A stretch of 64,000 nt of DNA from the NCBI GenBank assembly GCA_034440575.1, contig JAOTOL010001001.1:28501-92500 (forward strand), in the 5' to 3' direction. Each line of letters begins with the position of its first letter. Within the stretch, counting starts at the first letter, position 1. The translations under genes were made by a program, and so were the position numbers. Under the pieces are notes generated by a model. It saw only the letters and a program-made list of their open reading frames with translations, was not told the origin of the DNA and did no database searches. Positions 1 through 11,454 of this stretch are shown here, one piece after another. The stretch is from Imbricaverruca yamaguchii. Its lineage: Eukaryota > Arthropoda > Thecostraca > Neoverrucidae.

Positions 1-544
1 TCATTCTGCGGAAATGTTTGAACTCAACATTGACTTTCCTTCAAAAAAATATGTTCCGAATGGCTGCTGGCTATTTATACTTGTTGAGAAGTCCCTGAAA
101 TATGGCACTTTTACAGTAACAAAAATATCGACCAGGACGCGCTAAGACCAGGACCAGCGATGCGCCAGGACCAGTTGTCTGAGATGCCGTCTTAAAACTA
201 TCTGCCAATTAATATGTGCTATCTCAAAAAGCCATTTCCTGAAATCCAAGCTTATTTCCCTGTTTTTATTAACAGATTCGATGCCCCACTAAGTGTTGCA
301 GTGACCAGAAATCACAGAGATTGGCCTGAGAACGTCCTATTGCACCCATCGCTCAAAAATACATTACATTTTTATCAATTTTTGTCGGAATTTCGATAAT
401 ATTTTGGTAATCCCTAAGGTGCCCACGGCCTCAGGTTCCATGTTCACCCCGAAAATTACGGTTTCAGCGAACTACGAAATCAACACCAGTTGTAACGATT
501 TGGTTAGCAAAGTCAAATCGACGCCGTTTGCTTTCATTTTCCTA
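1..544. other. unassigned DNA upstream of receptor exon 1
   Basis: I see no coding exon, RNA gene or clear repeat here. Short open frames are interrupted and lack domain similarity. It may be an intron of the receptor gene, because the exon at 3620 has no signal peptide and must have upstream exons. Confidence 0.4.
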
Positions 545-1315
545 ACATATCCATCATTGTGCGGCAGCGCCCCATGCGGAATGTACCCATGCGCAGTGTC
601 CCAAGAACGTGAATAATGAAGCAACATGAAAGTTATGAAAATAGTGTTTTCGGACGCATCCTACGTGCATTGTGATAGCAAATAGTGGCTTGCAATAAGC
701 GTTCGAATGTACGTCCACACAAATGATGTTCTGCAGGCGGAAATATAGTATAATTGTACTTCTTGCTGTGATGTTAGCATGGTCCAATATGGTCAGGCTG
801 CATTGTCATGTTTGATGACATTCAGTATGTGTTTTAAGTAACCATCAGATGTTCTGAAATAAAATTACGCAGCGATACGGAAATATGCTACCACTCTATG
901 GTGATAACAAAATGTTGAACCCTTGTTCGGGAAGCTACAAAAGCTAAATTGGAGAGCAACAAATGTGGAAGCTGGAAAAAAACAAGTTCTCATCATCTGA
1001 TGTTTATTTCGTTGTTCTACCCCATCGTTGTTCGATTGTGCACTGCTTAGTGCTGCGCAGTAATGTGCAATATCGTGCAATGTGCAGGGAGTGCCCAAGA
1101 CGTGAACAATGAAACCGCAGAAAGCTTGTGAAAATGTTCATGTTTTCCGGGACACGCTATGTACGTTCATACAAACGATGTCCACAGGTAGAACGAAGGC
1201 ATGATTGTACTTCTTGTTGTGAGGCCAGCATGATCAGATGTTTCCATGACCAGACTACCAGATGTTTCGAAGCAAAATTACGTCGTCACACGTAGATAAG
1301 CCTATGAATAACCTA
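545..1315. repeat. two diverged direct copies of a ~300-bp sequence
   Basis: Segments at about 545-865 and 1023-1315 align in order. Shared landmarks are the stretch around 600 and 1085 (cccaagaacgtgaataatgaa against cccaagacgtgaacaatgaa), the stretch around 755 and 1210 (attgtacttcttg.tgtga), and the stretch around 850 and 1270 (gatgtt.tgaa.aaaattacg). The offset is about 470-485 bp. They are strongly diverged and have no coding content. They probably derive from an old mobile element or local duplication. Confidence 0.55.
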
Positions 1316-2989
1316 TCGATAATACCTTCTGACTGGCGGTAGCAGTTCACTGTATCCAAGGTGTCATGCTGTACTGTCAGTGCTGCACGTACTGATTTCC
1401 TGCAGCCGGGTTACCCATAGGGAAAGCGTCACTTTTGACGTACCCCTCTCTTCCTTAGGGAAGCATTAGGGGATGAGTTATCAATTGTTAAATCGGGACG
1501 GCTCTTCCACTTCCTACCATAAATCAATTTTTATATGAATTATACCCCTCAATTACTCGCTTTTACACTTGGCAAAATAAGGATCGCAGCAGGGCATGAT
1601 GTCACTTGTAGATTGACCCCTTCACATGCAGTTGTCTTGTCGACTGACTTTCGAGCTATGCCATTGTTTGACTGACGATGCGGGCGTTGCATGATCAATG
1701 CAGTCGATGCGCCCATGAATTCCAATACCCAACCTATCGGTAATGGGCGACCTTGAACTTAGTGAAGTTTATTAGGCAAACTATAAGACAAACACCAATG
1801 TTTAAATAATTGCATTGATCAAATGTTGTTATAGCACCCCTTTATTTCATTGTTCGATCACCCGTAGTTTTCCAGTGGGAGACAACTTAGTCTAAGTCCG
1901 CTCGTTCCGAAAATCGGCAAAATTGTAGAAGCCATGGAGAACGGACGCCTATATGGAATATTTAAAAGTAAAACGCAGTTTTCAATTTTTACGTGGCAGC
2001 CATGTCATGCCAATTTGTATTTCTGTCATACATTTTTTAACTTCAATGGGCTAAGGGGTCACAGAAGTTCAATAGTTCATGGGGTCACGAGATTAAACGT
2101 GAGAAATATCGATATTTTATGGATATTTTTCTTTGATCATTTTTCTCAAAGATGCATAATATGCATTATCGATGAGATGTATATCGTCAAGAATACCCTT
2201 GCTGTGTCACCAAAAAAATGCTGCTGTAGGCTATAACTTCGAAATCGTTAGTCGGGTCGGGCTAAAACTTGCTCAGGCGTTATCAGAGCAAAGACTACCT
2301 TGTACACCAATTTTGGTTCAAATACAAATACAGTGAGTGTATAATGTGAAATGTTTTGGTCCATCTGTCGTCGATCTGCCGATCACCAGCTGTTAGTCAG
2401 TGTGCACTGCCCAATTTAGCCAGCACCGATGGCATTCTGGCACCGTTGACACCCGAAAAGGTTTGATATCACAAACTAAGTGCGTAGACAACTAAAAATA
2501 CCCATACTGCACCACTCTTTGACGGCTCGGGCATTCCGAGGGCCTTCATGGGGGAATGACGCTGATGCAACTAACGCAAAGTGAATGCTTCAGGCACACT
2601 ATGCGTCCGATAGTTTATCAAACGTCGCCTCCGTAGACTAGGTCACGAACTTGAATTATAAGCCAATATCTCGTAGGCGATGCCATGTGCATAATTGCCA
2701 GCCGTAAAGCTATTACTTATGATAAAAGCGGTTTGATATTACCGTAATCCTTTTTATGCACCATCACCCACAGACTATGTTGCTGATTAGAAGTTGAGAA
2801 GGTGAAGAGACTTAAGGCAGCCGCTGTTGCAAAGTCAGCCGGTCTTTCTCAATCTTCCTGTTACCCATTGTCTATTTATGTCGAAGGTTGTCGCGCTCCC
2901 TGTCCATTTCACTCTTTTTATCCATATAGACCGCTCCAGGCCACCTCCCGGCTCCTCGCGGTCTGCATGTTGTGCGACACGTCGGCGCT
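1316..2989. other. unassigned intronic or intergenic DNA
   Basis: Nothing recognisable was found on either strand. The short open frames (for example 1934-2236) have no domain character and biased composition. A gtcgatgcgccc motif near 1706 resembles the conserved 3' tail of the SINE-like repeats elsewhere in the window. Confidence 0.4.
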
Positions 2990-3138
2990 TCACTGCGACC
3001 TGTGTCCACCCACACCCCGTCCCTCTACAAGTACTGCTTCCTCTCATCACACGTGCTCACTGTGACCTGTGTCCACACCCCCTCCCTCCACAGGTACCGC
3101 TTCCTCTCGACACACGTGCTCACTGTGACCTGTGTCCA

Positions 3139-3183
<45 letters not shown>

Positions 3184-3619
3184 TCTCTCTCTCTTCTCTC
3201 TCTCTCTCTCTCTGTCTCTCTGTCTCTCTTCTCTCTGTCTCTCTGTCTCTTCTGTCTCTCTGTTTCTGTTCTCTGTTTCTCTGTCTCTCTGTTCTCTGTC
3301 TCTCTGTCTCTCTGTCTCTCTGTTCTCTGTCTTCTGTCTCTCTGTCTCTCTGTTCTCTGTCTCTCTGTCTCTCTGTCTCTCTGTTCTCTCTCTCTCCTCG
3401 GTATCTCTTCCTCTCTGTCTCTCGTCTCTCTGTCCTCTTCTCTCTCTCTATCTCTCTATCTCTCTCTATCTCTCTCGCTCTCTCGCTCTCTCGCTCTCTC
3501 GCTCTCTCGCTCTCTCGCTCTCTCGCTCTCTCGCTCTCTCGCTCTCTCTCTCCACAGGTACCGCTTCCTCTCGTTACACGTGCTCACTGTGACCTGTGTC
3601 CACACCCATCTCTCCACAG
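2990..3619 (+). repeat. tandem array of exon-1 splice-acceptor copies
   Basis: Four copies of a 62-63 bp unit are visible, each with a pyrimidine-rich tract, an acceptor and the first ~25 bases of receptor exon 1. The exon-like starts are at 3031 (acceptor CAG mutated to CAA), 3094, 3558 and the true exon at 3620. Shared text after the AG is gtaccgcttcctctcg, then cacgtg. Copies 1-2 are 63 bp apart and copies 3-4 are 62 bp apart. Copies 2 and 3 are separated by the CT microsatellite. Because 62 is not a multiple of three, splicing to the copy at 3558 would put the exon in the wrong frame, ending at a stop near 3744. Confidence 0.85.
3139..3551. repeat. CT-rich microsatellite (CTCTCT / CTGTCT / CTCG variants)
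   Basis: About 410 bp consist of CT repeats with sub-blocks of TCTCTGTC, CTATCT and CTCG. All three + frames are open (Ser/Leu runs) simply because of composition. It sits inside the acceptor-copy array and may itself be an expanded polypyrimidine tract of the splice acceptor. Confidence 0.95.
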
Positions 3620-3783
3620 GTACCGCTTCCTCTCGTCACACGTGGAGGCGGGTGAAGTGGCGCAGCCAACAGGACGTCTGCAGCGGCGGCAAGCCAACCT
3701 CGCGCTCAGCCAGAACATCTCGGCCGTGCTGGAGAACCTGCTGAAGAACTACGACCACACGCAGCGACCGGACAGGGGCGTCG
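3620..3783 (+). CDS. GABA-A receptor alpha-like subunit, N-terminal extracellular exon
   Basis: This internal exon of a Cys-loop ligand-gated anion channel subunit is bounded by an acceptor (tctccacag, ending 3619) and a donor (gtgagt, 3784). It starts with the third base of a codon and ends with the first, so it is phase 2 in and phase 1 out. The translation (about 54 residues) contains NISAVLENLLKNYDHTQRP, the first amphipathic helix and the start of the ligand-binding domain typical of GABA-A and glycine receptor subunits. The following exon joins in phase to give R-G-V-G-P-T-Y-I-R-T-N. No signal peptide is encoded, so upstream exons must exist outside the recognisable sequence. Third codon positions are very GC-rich, unlike the surrounding AT-rich intron. 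The subfamily (Grd or CG8916 type) is inferred from the alpha-like character of the later exons. Confidence 0.85.
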
Positions 3784-3894
3784 GTGAGTAGTGCACACGT
3801 GCACACGTGCACCACTGGCTGGGGCTAAGCGGAACATGGCGTCGGAGCGGTGGACTGTGGACAGGACACATCGCATAGGTAGCGAATTGTGAAC

Positions 3895-4440
3895 ACGGAG
3901 CAGCGGTTCACGAATTATAGCCTGCGGCGTTTTTCGAATTTCGCACTGAAGGTGAAACTTCGAGAGCTGATATCTGAGTGTGATGTAGATATATATTATA
4001 GAAACTATATATCGTTGGAATCGCAATGAGCTCTTCTTTCGATTCCTGAGATCAGTTTTTTGTTTTGTGGACATTTTAGAAATATGACCCGTGGCCTCGG
4101 GTAAAATAACCTGTGGTGACCCTAGTACAACGATATTGATATAATTATTTATATAAAACGAAAGCCTCATCATTTATCTTTCCGATGAAAAATAAAATGC
4201 ATGTATATTAGAAGCCTGATACCAGTTTCTGTAACAAATATTGGGTGACCTATGCGAAAAAGACGCCAAATTGGCTGGCTATTCAGTAAGCTTTGTCTCG
4301 CCGATGCCTATGAAGCGTACAATACCAAGTATGGTAACGAGACATTTTGCATATGTTGCTAAGTCACTTGCTTCTCATATCCAGCGCAGACATATTTTGA
4401 CTAAGAATGGCTATTATAACCAATAGCAAACATCGTTTAA
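3895..4440 (-). repeat. inverted copy of an unknown interspersed repeat (left arm)
   Basis: It reads as the reverse complement of about 6030-6700. Matches include the Lys/Arg-poor AT-rich stretch around 4130-4180 (attgatataattatttat, gcctcatcatttatcttt) against 6240-6290, the gcggcgtttttcgaattt end against 6655-6675, and ttcagtaagctttgt at 4284 against 6120. It has no insertion where the right arm carries a SINE, so it preserves the empty site. Confidence 0.75.
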
Positions 4441-5314
4441 AGATATTACGCATAGGGGATGAATGGTTGTCATTTTCCTCAGTTTGGGTCCACTTCAGAA
4501 AGCTAGGCATGAATACTATGACGGCAAATTCGCTGCATAAACGTAAGAGAGATCAAATCTTGACGCTGTATTCTGGGTTAATAGTCTTGCGAAACAACGA
4601 GGAGATGCCGTTTTTGCAAATCATCAGATTGGCGACGTAATTAAATCAGCACAAACATGCTCATTCCTTGCATAGTTCACAGAGCAGAACTATATTTCAC
4701 AAACATATTGAGACTTGTGAACTTGTCACACTTTGTACATGCTATGCAACCACCAAAAGTCTACATAATACATAGGCTAAGGTCATTGCGACGCACTAGT
4801 TTATTTCGTTTATTAATAGCATAAAACCGACAGGCAGAGACCCCCCAATTGCGCCTGCAGTCCTAATGCTTCTTCCTGCTCACACACGCACACGCATATG
4901 TTGGCAAATGAGCGATTTTGTTGTTCATTGCATAGTGCATGCGTACGCACCATCGCACATGGACGGTCCAAAGGGATAGCGTTCTCCCATAGCACTTTAC
5001 TTCTTGCTCACCCTCACGACACGTCCCGAGTCACTGGAGCGTTCGTGCACTGCGATGGACGTGAGGTCTGAGGGCGAGAATCTGTGGAACCGCTGTGTAC
5101 CTTTCACCGAAACTTCTCTCGAGAATCGCTGTCGGAGATAAGACGCTGCTTCTTTCACTTCTTGAGAGCTGACAAAAACGAACTTGACAGAGCTGACATA
5201 CTTCACATCATACCAATGTAACCACTATACCAAAGAGGTATAGTGGTTGATGTATTTTCACTCGAACATCTGACCACCAATTGTTAATCAATGCACACAA
5301 CAAGCAGATAATTC

Positions 5315-5381
<67 letters not shown>

Positions 5382-6029
5382 ATAAGAAGCCAATGGAAAT
5401 TTGGATGGAATCAAATGGACCTTCGTCTTCTGCATTGGGATGTTTTTAGGATCCTTAAGCAACCTTCCAATGCAGGTCGTGCGAAGGAAAGCGTCCTTCT
5501 GAATTCGACTGTCATTCATCAGTTCGACCAGTTGCTCAGATGGTGGCCTCACACCTTTAGTTATATGATATTTATTGCACTTATATGGATTAGAACAGCA
5601 CCGCCGTACCATTCCTCTGGCTTTACGAAATACTGGGACAAGCCAGTACCGTTTCACTTTGTTAAGAACCAGACCTCTTTACCTCGTGCCTGGCGTCGAC
5701 TGAGCACATGATTCCGTTTCCACGCTCACGGGTTCATGAGGGGATCACTTATCTTATCGCTCCGCTTGAGTCAGCCCGATTGGTTTACGCGGCGTAACTA
5801 GACCCCCCACCCCACCCTAGACAGCGGGGATAAACAAGGAAGCGTAAACTGGGATCGAAATTCACAGATAACGCTATCCCGTTTCGTATCAACTGAGGTC
5901 TACGTGGATGTCGACTGCCGAACGTCCACCGTCCTCTAAAGCTCGTGCGTATTTGCCGGTGTGCATCAGGTAATGTTGCACATCTGACATTTATTCGTGT
6001 CCCAGCCTGGTCTAAATGTGAGTTTAGTG
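4441..6029. other. spacer between the inverted repeat arms
   Basis: No gene is recognised. It contains the AT microsatellite at 5316-5380. Short open frames (5316-5657, 5379-5711) are not family-like, and the first is partly translated microsatellite. This could be the interior of a DNA element whose ends are the flanking inverted repeats, but no transposase is visible. Confidence 0.4.
5316..5380. repeat. (TA)n microsatellite
   Basis: An essentially pure TA dinucleotide tract of about 63 bp lies within AT-rich DNA. Confidence 0.97.
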
Positions 6030-6700
6030 TTGGAAATAAGATTAAGAGGCTTAGTAAAATTTGCCAAACACATCCCTAGCACACTACGATTTTGCACTCT
6101 TTCGAAGAACCGGAAAACAAAGCTTACTGAACCACAGGCCAATTTAAGCGACATTTTTTTGCATAAGTCAGGCAATAATTGTTCCAGGAACTGGGATTAG
6201 GCCTTTAATATGCATGATTTTTTGTGTTTTTTTATCAGAAAGATAAATGATGAGGCTTTCGTTCTACATAAATAATTATATCAATATCATTGTACTAGAG
6301 GTCACCACACGTCACGTTATCCAAGGTCACGAGATCATATTTTCCAAATTTGCACAAATAAAAACTGACTTCAGAAATCGAAATACGAGCTCATTGCGAT
6401 TCCAACAATGTATCATTTTCATAATTTATCTCTACATAACACTAAGATATTGACACTAAAAGTTTGACCTTCAATACGAACTCAGAAAGGGGGACGAGTA
6501 GCCTAGGGGTAAGTTGCTCGTCTCACAATCGAAAGGATGTGAGTTCGAGTATCACCTGTCGCTACTCTTCGCCCGCGACCAATCGGCGTGAGAGATTCGC
6601 GACGCTACATGACTCAACGGTCGATGTGTCGAAAAAACAACAACCAACCAACGAACTCAGAAAAACGCCGCAGGAAATAACTTATGAACCGCTGCTTCGA
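6030..6700 (+). repeat. inverted copy of an unknown interspersed repeat (right arm, interrupted)
   Basis: This is the partner of 3895-4440 in opposite orientation, with a SINE inserted at 6489-6650. Comparison with the left arm shows the host sequence continuing directly across the SINE site. Confidence 0.75.
6476..6663 (+). mobile_element. tRNA-derived SINE with 13-bp target-site duplication
   Basis: The SINE body (6489-6650, 162 bp) starts ggggacgagtagcctagggg. A box A-like segment (tagcctaggggtaag) and a box B-like segment (gagttcgagtatcacc) mark RNA polymerase III promoter elements from a tRNA ancestor. A tRNA-unrelated middle follows, then a tail of the type aaaaaacaacaaccaacca. It is flanked by perfect direct repeats acgaactcagaaa at 6476-6488 and 6651-6663, as expected for LINE-mediated retroposition. 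The inverted relative at 3895-4440 lacks the insertion. It is not a functional tRNA gene, because the acceptor-stem strands do not pair. Confidence 0.88.
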
Positions 6701-9700
6701 TTGAGCCAAAAAGCTCAGAAATCGTTTCAAGGTCTCAGATAACCATGCATGCCAATTTTCGTCAAAATCTGTGATAGCAGGGTGTTAGGCCATGTTCGAG
6801 ATATGGTGAACGGCACCCACTGGCTTCTGGCCACTGGCTTCTTACCACTGGCTTCTGACCACCGGTCACCGGACGCGGCAGCGACTGTGGCCGACAGGTG
6901 TGCTACCTGCACCCATGCGATTACTGGGAGGTGTCCCTATTGATCCTATTTATATGCAGCCGACCTGCCATCGGATCACTGCGTTAATGAGGGGATCTGG
7001 GCCCCATCTGCTGTCGGATGCACGTGAGGCACAGACGGCACATGTGGCCCATGGTGCAGGAAGCACGTGTAAATTGTGCCCGTTGATCGTGGAAATGGGT
7101 GGGTGCAAATGGTGTGGGAAGCCAAAGTGATCGTGCTTCGAAGCGATAAAAAACTTGATCGTATATGTTGGGATTAAATTCAATTGAAAATCGCAGCATT
7201 AAAGAAATTAAGACACGTTAGCATGCTAATGCAAAACAAAATCATTCTTCTTACCATGAATGGCATGCTATGCTGTATGAAGCTCAATTATAATGTTTTT
7301 TGACGTACCACGTCATGGCACGTCATTGAAAGTCTCGCTAAGCCACATGCCACCACGTCACGTTATCTGACTGTCATTGTTTCCTTTCGTTTTGTTGATC
7401 ACTGCTTGATACAGAACGCAATCCTTGGTGACGTTAGAAAATATGAATAGAATGATCAGTATATTTTCAGAATGCTTGAGTCTGCAGTCCTTGGGGAAAG
7501 AGATTCGGTTTAACCCTTACTCCGATGTTTTTTTTTCTGAAACAGCTTCTAAACATATGCGATCACTTTACAGTTTGACATGCCTTCGAGCACGTCTTCT
7601 GCGCACATTGTGCAAAAAATTACGTCATAGGCTCTTACGATACTAAAACTAGGGTGGGTTAAGTCATGTCGTGACCTCATCGCGGTTTTACGATGGTTAA
7701 GTGCACCATAAGACATTTTTCGTTAACAAACCACGCAAGATACAGTAAAACGTGAAACATTGATGCCTATAGCAATGACCAAAGACAATAGCTAAACTAA
7801 AACGTGACCTAACTTCGTTCTTAATTAATATTTTTGACAGCTCAGAATATATATCGTGGAAAATTATGTCTTATGAGAGCATGCCGAGTTTCAAGTCGGG
7901 GCCGGGTTAGGGTACTGAGAAATGACCTGAAGCGTCCAAAGGTGCATGCATTTCAGTCGCTTTATAGGTTAAAATATGAACTTTTACGAAAAAACAAACA
8001 AACAAAAAGCCAGGGTTATTTTAAATTTAGAGTTCACTTCTGACATGATTGGGAACCTAACCTTGATTTGAAAAATGATAGCCTTTCGAATGTTTTTTGG
8101 GGAAGCTTGTAGAGAAATACAAACTAGTTTGAGTACAAAGAGTTCTCAAGGAAAACATGGCACCACTTCACTGCAGAATGATGAAGAAAATCAGGGGCGG
8201 TCCGAGGCACCCAAATGACGTGAGGAAGAGAAAATCACGACTGTACGCCCCACCCTCTTCCTCTTCCAGACCAAAGTGGCCTCGGATTTTCCGCACGATA
8301 TTTTTGTTTGTTCAGAGAATTCATAGCTGTTTTTCTCAGTGACTGAAAGTTTGGAGGTACGGACGCACTTCAGCCTTCCCGGAGGGGAACATTTTTGGGT
8401 GCTGCAGTGTCCTGACTGCATTGATTTATCCAGCATATGAGAGAGGATGATGATAATTTAGTTTGGGCTTTACAAATTTTCATGTCCACAAAGTTTGAAA
8501 AACTCATCAGTGTTGGTCAGCTTGTAGCCTGAATTAACTTATGCAATATTGTCATCATAAAATTTCCCTAGCTTTGCTGCACATCGTGAATGAAGGTCAG
8601 TTTAACTAAAAAGGGAGGGGAATGTCCCCGATTGCAGGGGCGTCACTACAGGGGATTCCAAGGACCCATTCCCCTGGAACTTCATGGTAACTCCCACAGG
8701 CGCACCGGAAGGGGGAGCCCAAGGACCCGGTCCCCTGGAACCTCACGGTAACTCCCGTCCCCTAACAATGGGAAAGCTTTCCCAAACTTTTAGCATTTCG
8801 CCCATGTGGCGTGCCTGGCCGTGCCCTTCCCCAATAAAAACAAAATAAAATGGCCCCGAAAATCTCCCCTGCCCTCTCCCCATGGATTCGCCTCTGTGCT
8901 TCATATTCGTTCCGTCCCTTCTTCCATTGCCAGCTTCTCGGCGCTGTATTGGACAATGGATTCACCTCCCTCACCCTTCCTGACTGCTTGCGCTCCTGCC
9001 GACTACTGCGCGATATTATTTTTGTTGCTTGATTGCACATATATTTACAATAAAATGAAAATATCTGGAAGCGGGTTAATGTTTACTTTGCTTGCATGTA
9101 CTCGATCATGCATACTTTGAATTTAGCGTGCTTCACATGGGACACTTAAAACTATTTGTTTCCTCTCTTGTGACCGATGTTTTTACATTGATGAACAGCG
9201 GAGATGAATATGAACTGGGGGATGGGCATGGACATGTCCCTCCAGAACCGGTTTACATAACACCCATGTGCACGGGAATAGACTAAGCGCACGGTGTGAT
9301 TTCTTTCCTCGGTTAATATGTCTGACCTATGGGTAGAATGGGTGTCTGACCTATGGGTGTTGAACGACTTTCGTGGTTCTTCATCCTACACGAAAGCAAT
9401 TTATTTCAAGTTCGCTTATGAATGGCACCAAAATACAGTGTATTTGCTGACTACCTTCTCTTGTCTTTTGTCATAGTTTGTAACGAAATTAGGTGAAGCC
9501 CGGATGCATCGTCATGAAACAGTGTGCCAAGGGTGGTTGGGTATAATCATGTGTAGGTTCTTGAAAATAATTGGAGGGTCACAATGCAAGCAGCCAGTGG
9601 GCGGGTTCAAATTGTTCGGGAGTGCACCCCGTATGGTCCCATGTGAAAGTGTGAAATTATTGGGGAGGGGTGGGGAAAAGCCAATATTGGCTGGGGGTTT

Positions 9701-10148
9701 GGGGAATGCAAGAACCCCCAAAAAAAAAATATGTACAAAGGTACGGCCCTGGTTAAGTTACCGCCCACTTTGCGGCAGGGAGGAGCCGCATGAAGCCCCT
9801 GAGAAATCCGACTGCAACCCTCAACCCTACGCCCGGTAGACAAAGCCCGGTCAGGAAGTAGACCCTCCTCCCGGGACACCCGGACGGTCTCCTTCCATCG
9901 AAGTGTGCCCCACCTTTTCAGCCTCACCACCAGAAGATAAGGTTCGTGTGAAGACAGCTCCTCTCAGATGGAGGCCTCCCCCTACAAAAAGTGTGTATGC
10001 ACCGTTGTCGTGTGCTGGCTGGGATTCGTGGTAAGGCTTGAAGTCTCTTCCCGCTGAAGACCAGTGGGAAATGCCTTTTGACGGACAATCCTCGTTCAAT
10101 CTACATCGATTTCAAGCTAAATACCAAAAAAGTTATGTGCATTGCTTT
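6701..10148. other. unassigned intron DNA
   Basis: I see no gene or classified element. At 8656-8757 a ~37-bp segment is duplicated (aaggacccattcccctggaac against aaggacccggtcccctggaac). It is preceded at 8635 by caggggcgtcactac, which resembles a hAT terminus but has no partner. The open frames at 8806-9120 and 9504-9930 have no domain character and biased composition. Confidence 0.4.
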
Positions 10149-11454
10149 CCTGCAAGTAGTGGCGTCGCCACGAAATTCTACCAGGGGGCAAGGTCGAAAG
10201 GGGCCTCCTGCTCCCCGAAAGAGGGCCTCGATTGTGATAGGGCCTCCTATTGTTTTTTAGGCCTTTAGTGTGGCACGGGAATGGGAAACATGATTTCATA
10301 TTGATGTCTTGTTTGTTCTTGGCATGGTGCATCATTCTTCAAAAAGCAACAGCAATAATCATTTTTCTCTGAAAACTGGACCATATCAGGGTATTAATTA
10401 GTAATATGCTGATCAATACCTAAGTGTCAAAACAAATCAGCGTCTCAATGCTTTCTCGACAAAAATCATCTTCCCGCTGGCCTATAGATTGCAGCGTGTT
10501 GGCGGGGGCCGGTGCAAAGTATATTCTACAGGTATCTCCCATTGATCAACCCACTTTTATGTCCTCTAAGTATAACTGAATATAGCTAGATTCATCACTA
10601 CTGTTATTTATTACCACCAGCTTGATGTCGTAAGCAAAGCTTAAGCGATCATTTCTCAGTTGTAGGACAATAATTTCGCGAAGGCGACAACGAGAAGTGG
10701 AGTGCCCTCGTTTTCTGATCTCCATCTTAGGAATTTGTTAATTATTAATACAGTTGGTGTTGGCTGAAAGGCACCTGTCACACGAGCTAAAATAGCACAC
10801 ACTTAGGGAATAAATTCATGGCAAGAACAAGCATTGAACAACAATGCGTAAGTGGCAAAGCAACAATGCAACAATGGCAATTCATACATAAGCAAAACCT
10901 TCAAATACCACTCCGTCACGTCCATGGTTTTCGCTGTGCTGTGTCGTTTTGTAAATGATGTTGAGATGGTATGAAAACCGGGAAGCTCTAATCATACAGG
11001 CTGTAATAACAGAAGGGAAGTTTGTAGGCCGAAAATGCATCTAAATACATCATTCCTCCCATTTTATATGGGGCATGGGTGTTGTTTTGTATGCTTGTTA
11101 GGATTAATGTGTACCCTCAATGTCAGCTTTGTTCCGTGCGCGTATGTTTCTGAAAATTATTGAGCGACCAGCGGAGTACCTATATTTTCATCCAGGGCGA
11201 GGGGCAAACGGATTTGCATGGGGTTCACCTACGCCCATTAAAAAGTTCTTCGATTTCGACCGCTATTTTGCCAAAGGGGACCTTTTGAAATGAAATAATT
11301 AGTGACTAACTGAATTATCCTGTGGATGGCATTAATCTACCACTACCGTTTCTCATTCGTCGGATTTCAAGCCTAACTCCCCCACCCAGTTCTAAGGGTT
11401 TCTTTTGGTATCCCTTGATAAGTCACCTCAGAATGCTGAAATTACATCTACACC

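Noticed and set aside
2827..3791. Long Ser/Leu-rich reading frames in all three + frames
   Set aside because: They are translations of the CT microsatellite. Only the last part (3620-3783) in one frame is real coding sequence.
8635..8760. Another hAT terminus (caggggcgtcactac)
   Set aside because: No matching second terminus or 8-bp duplication was found nearby.
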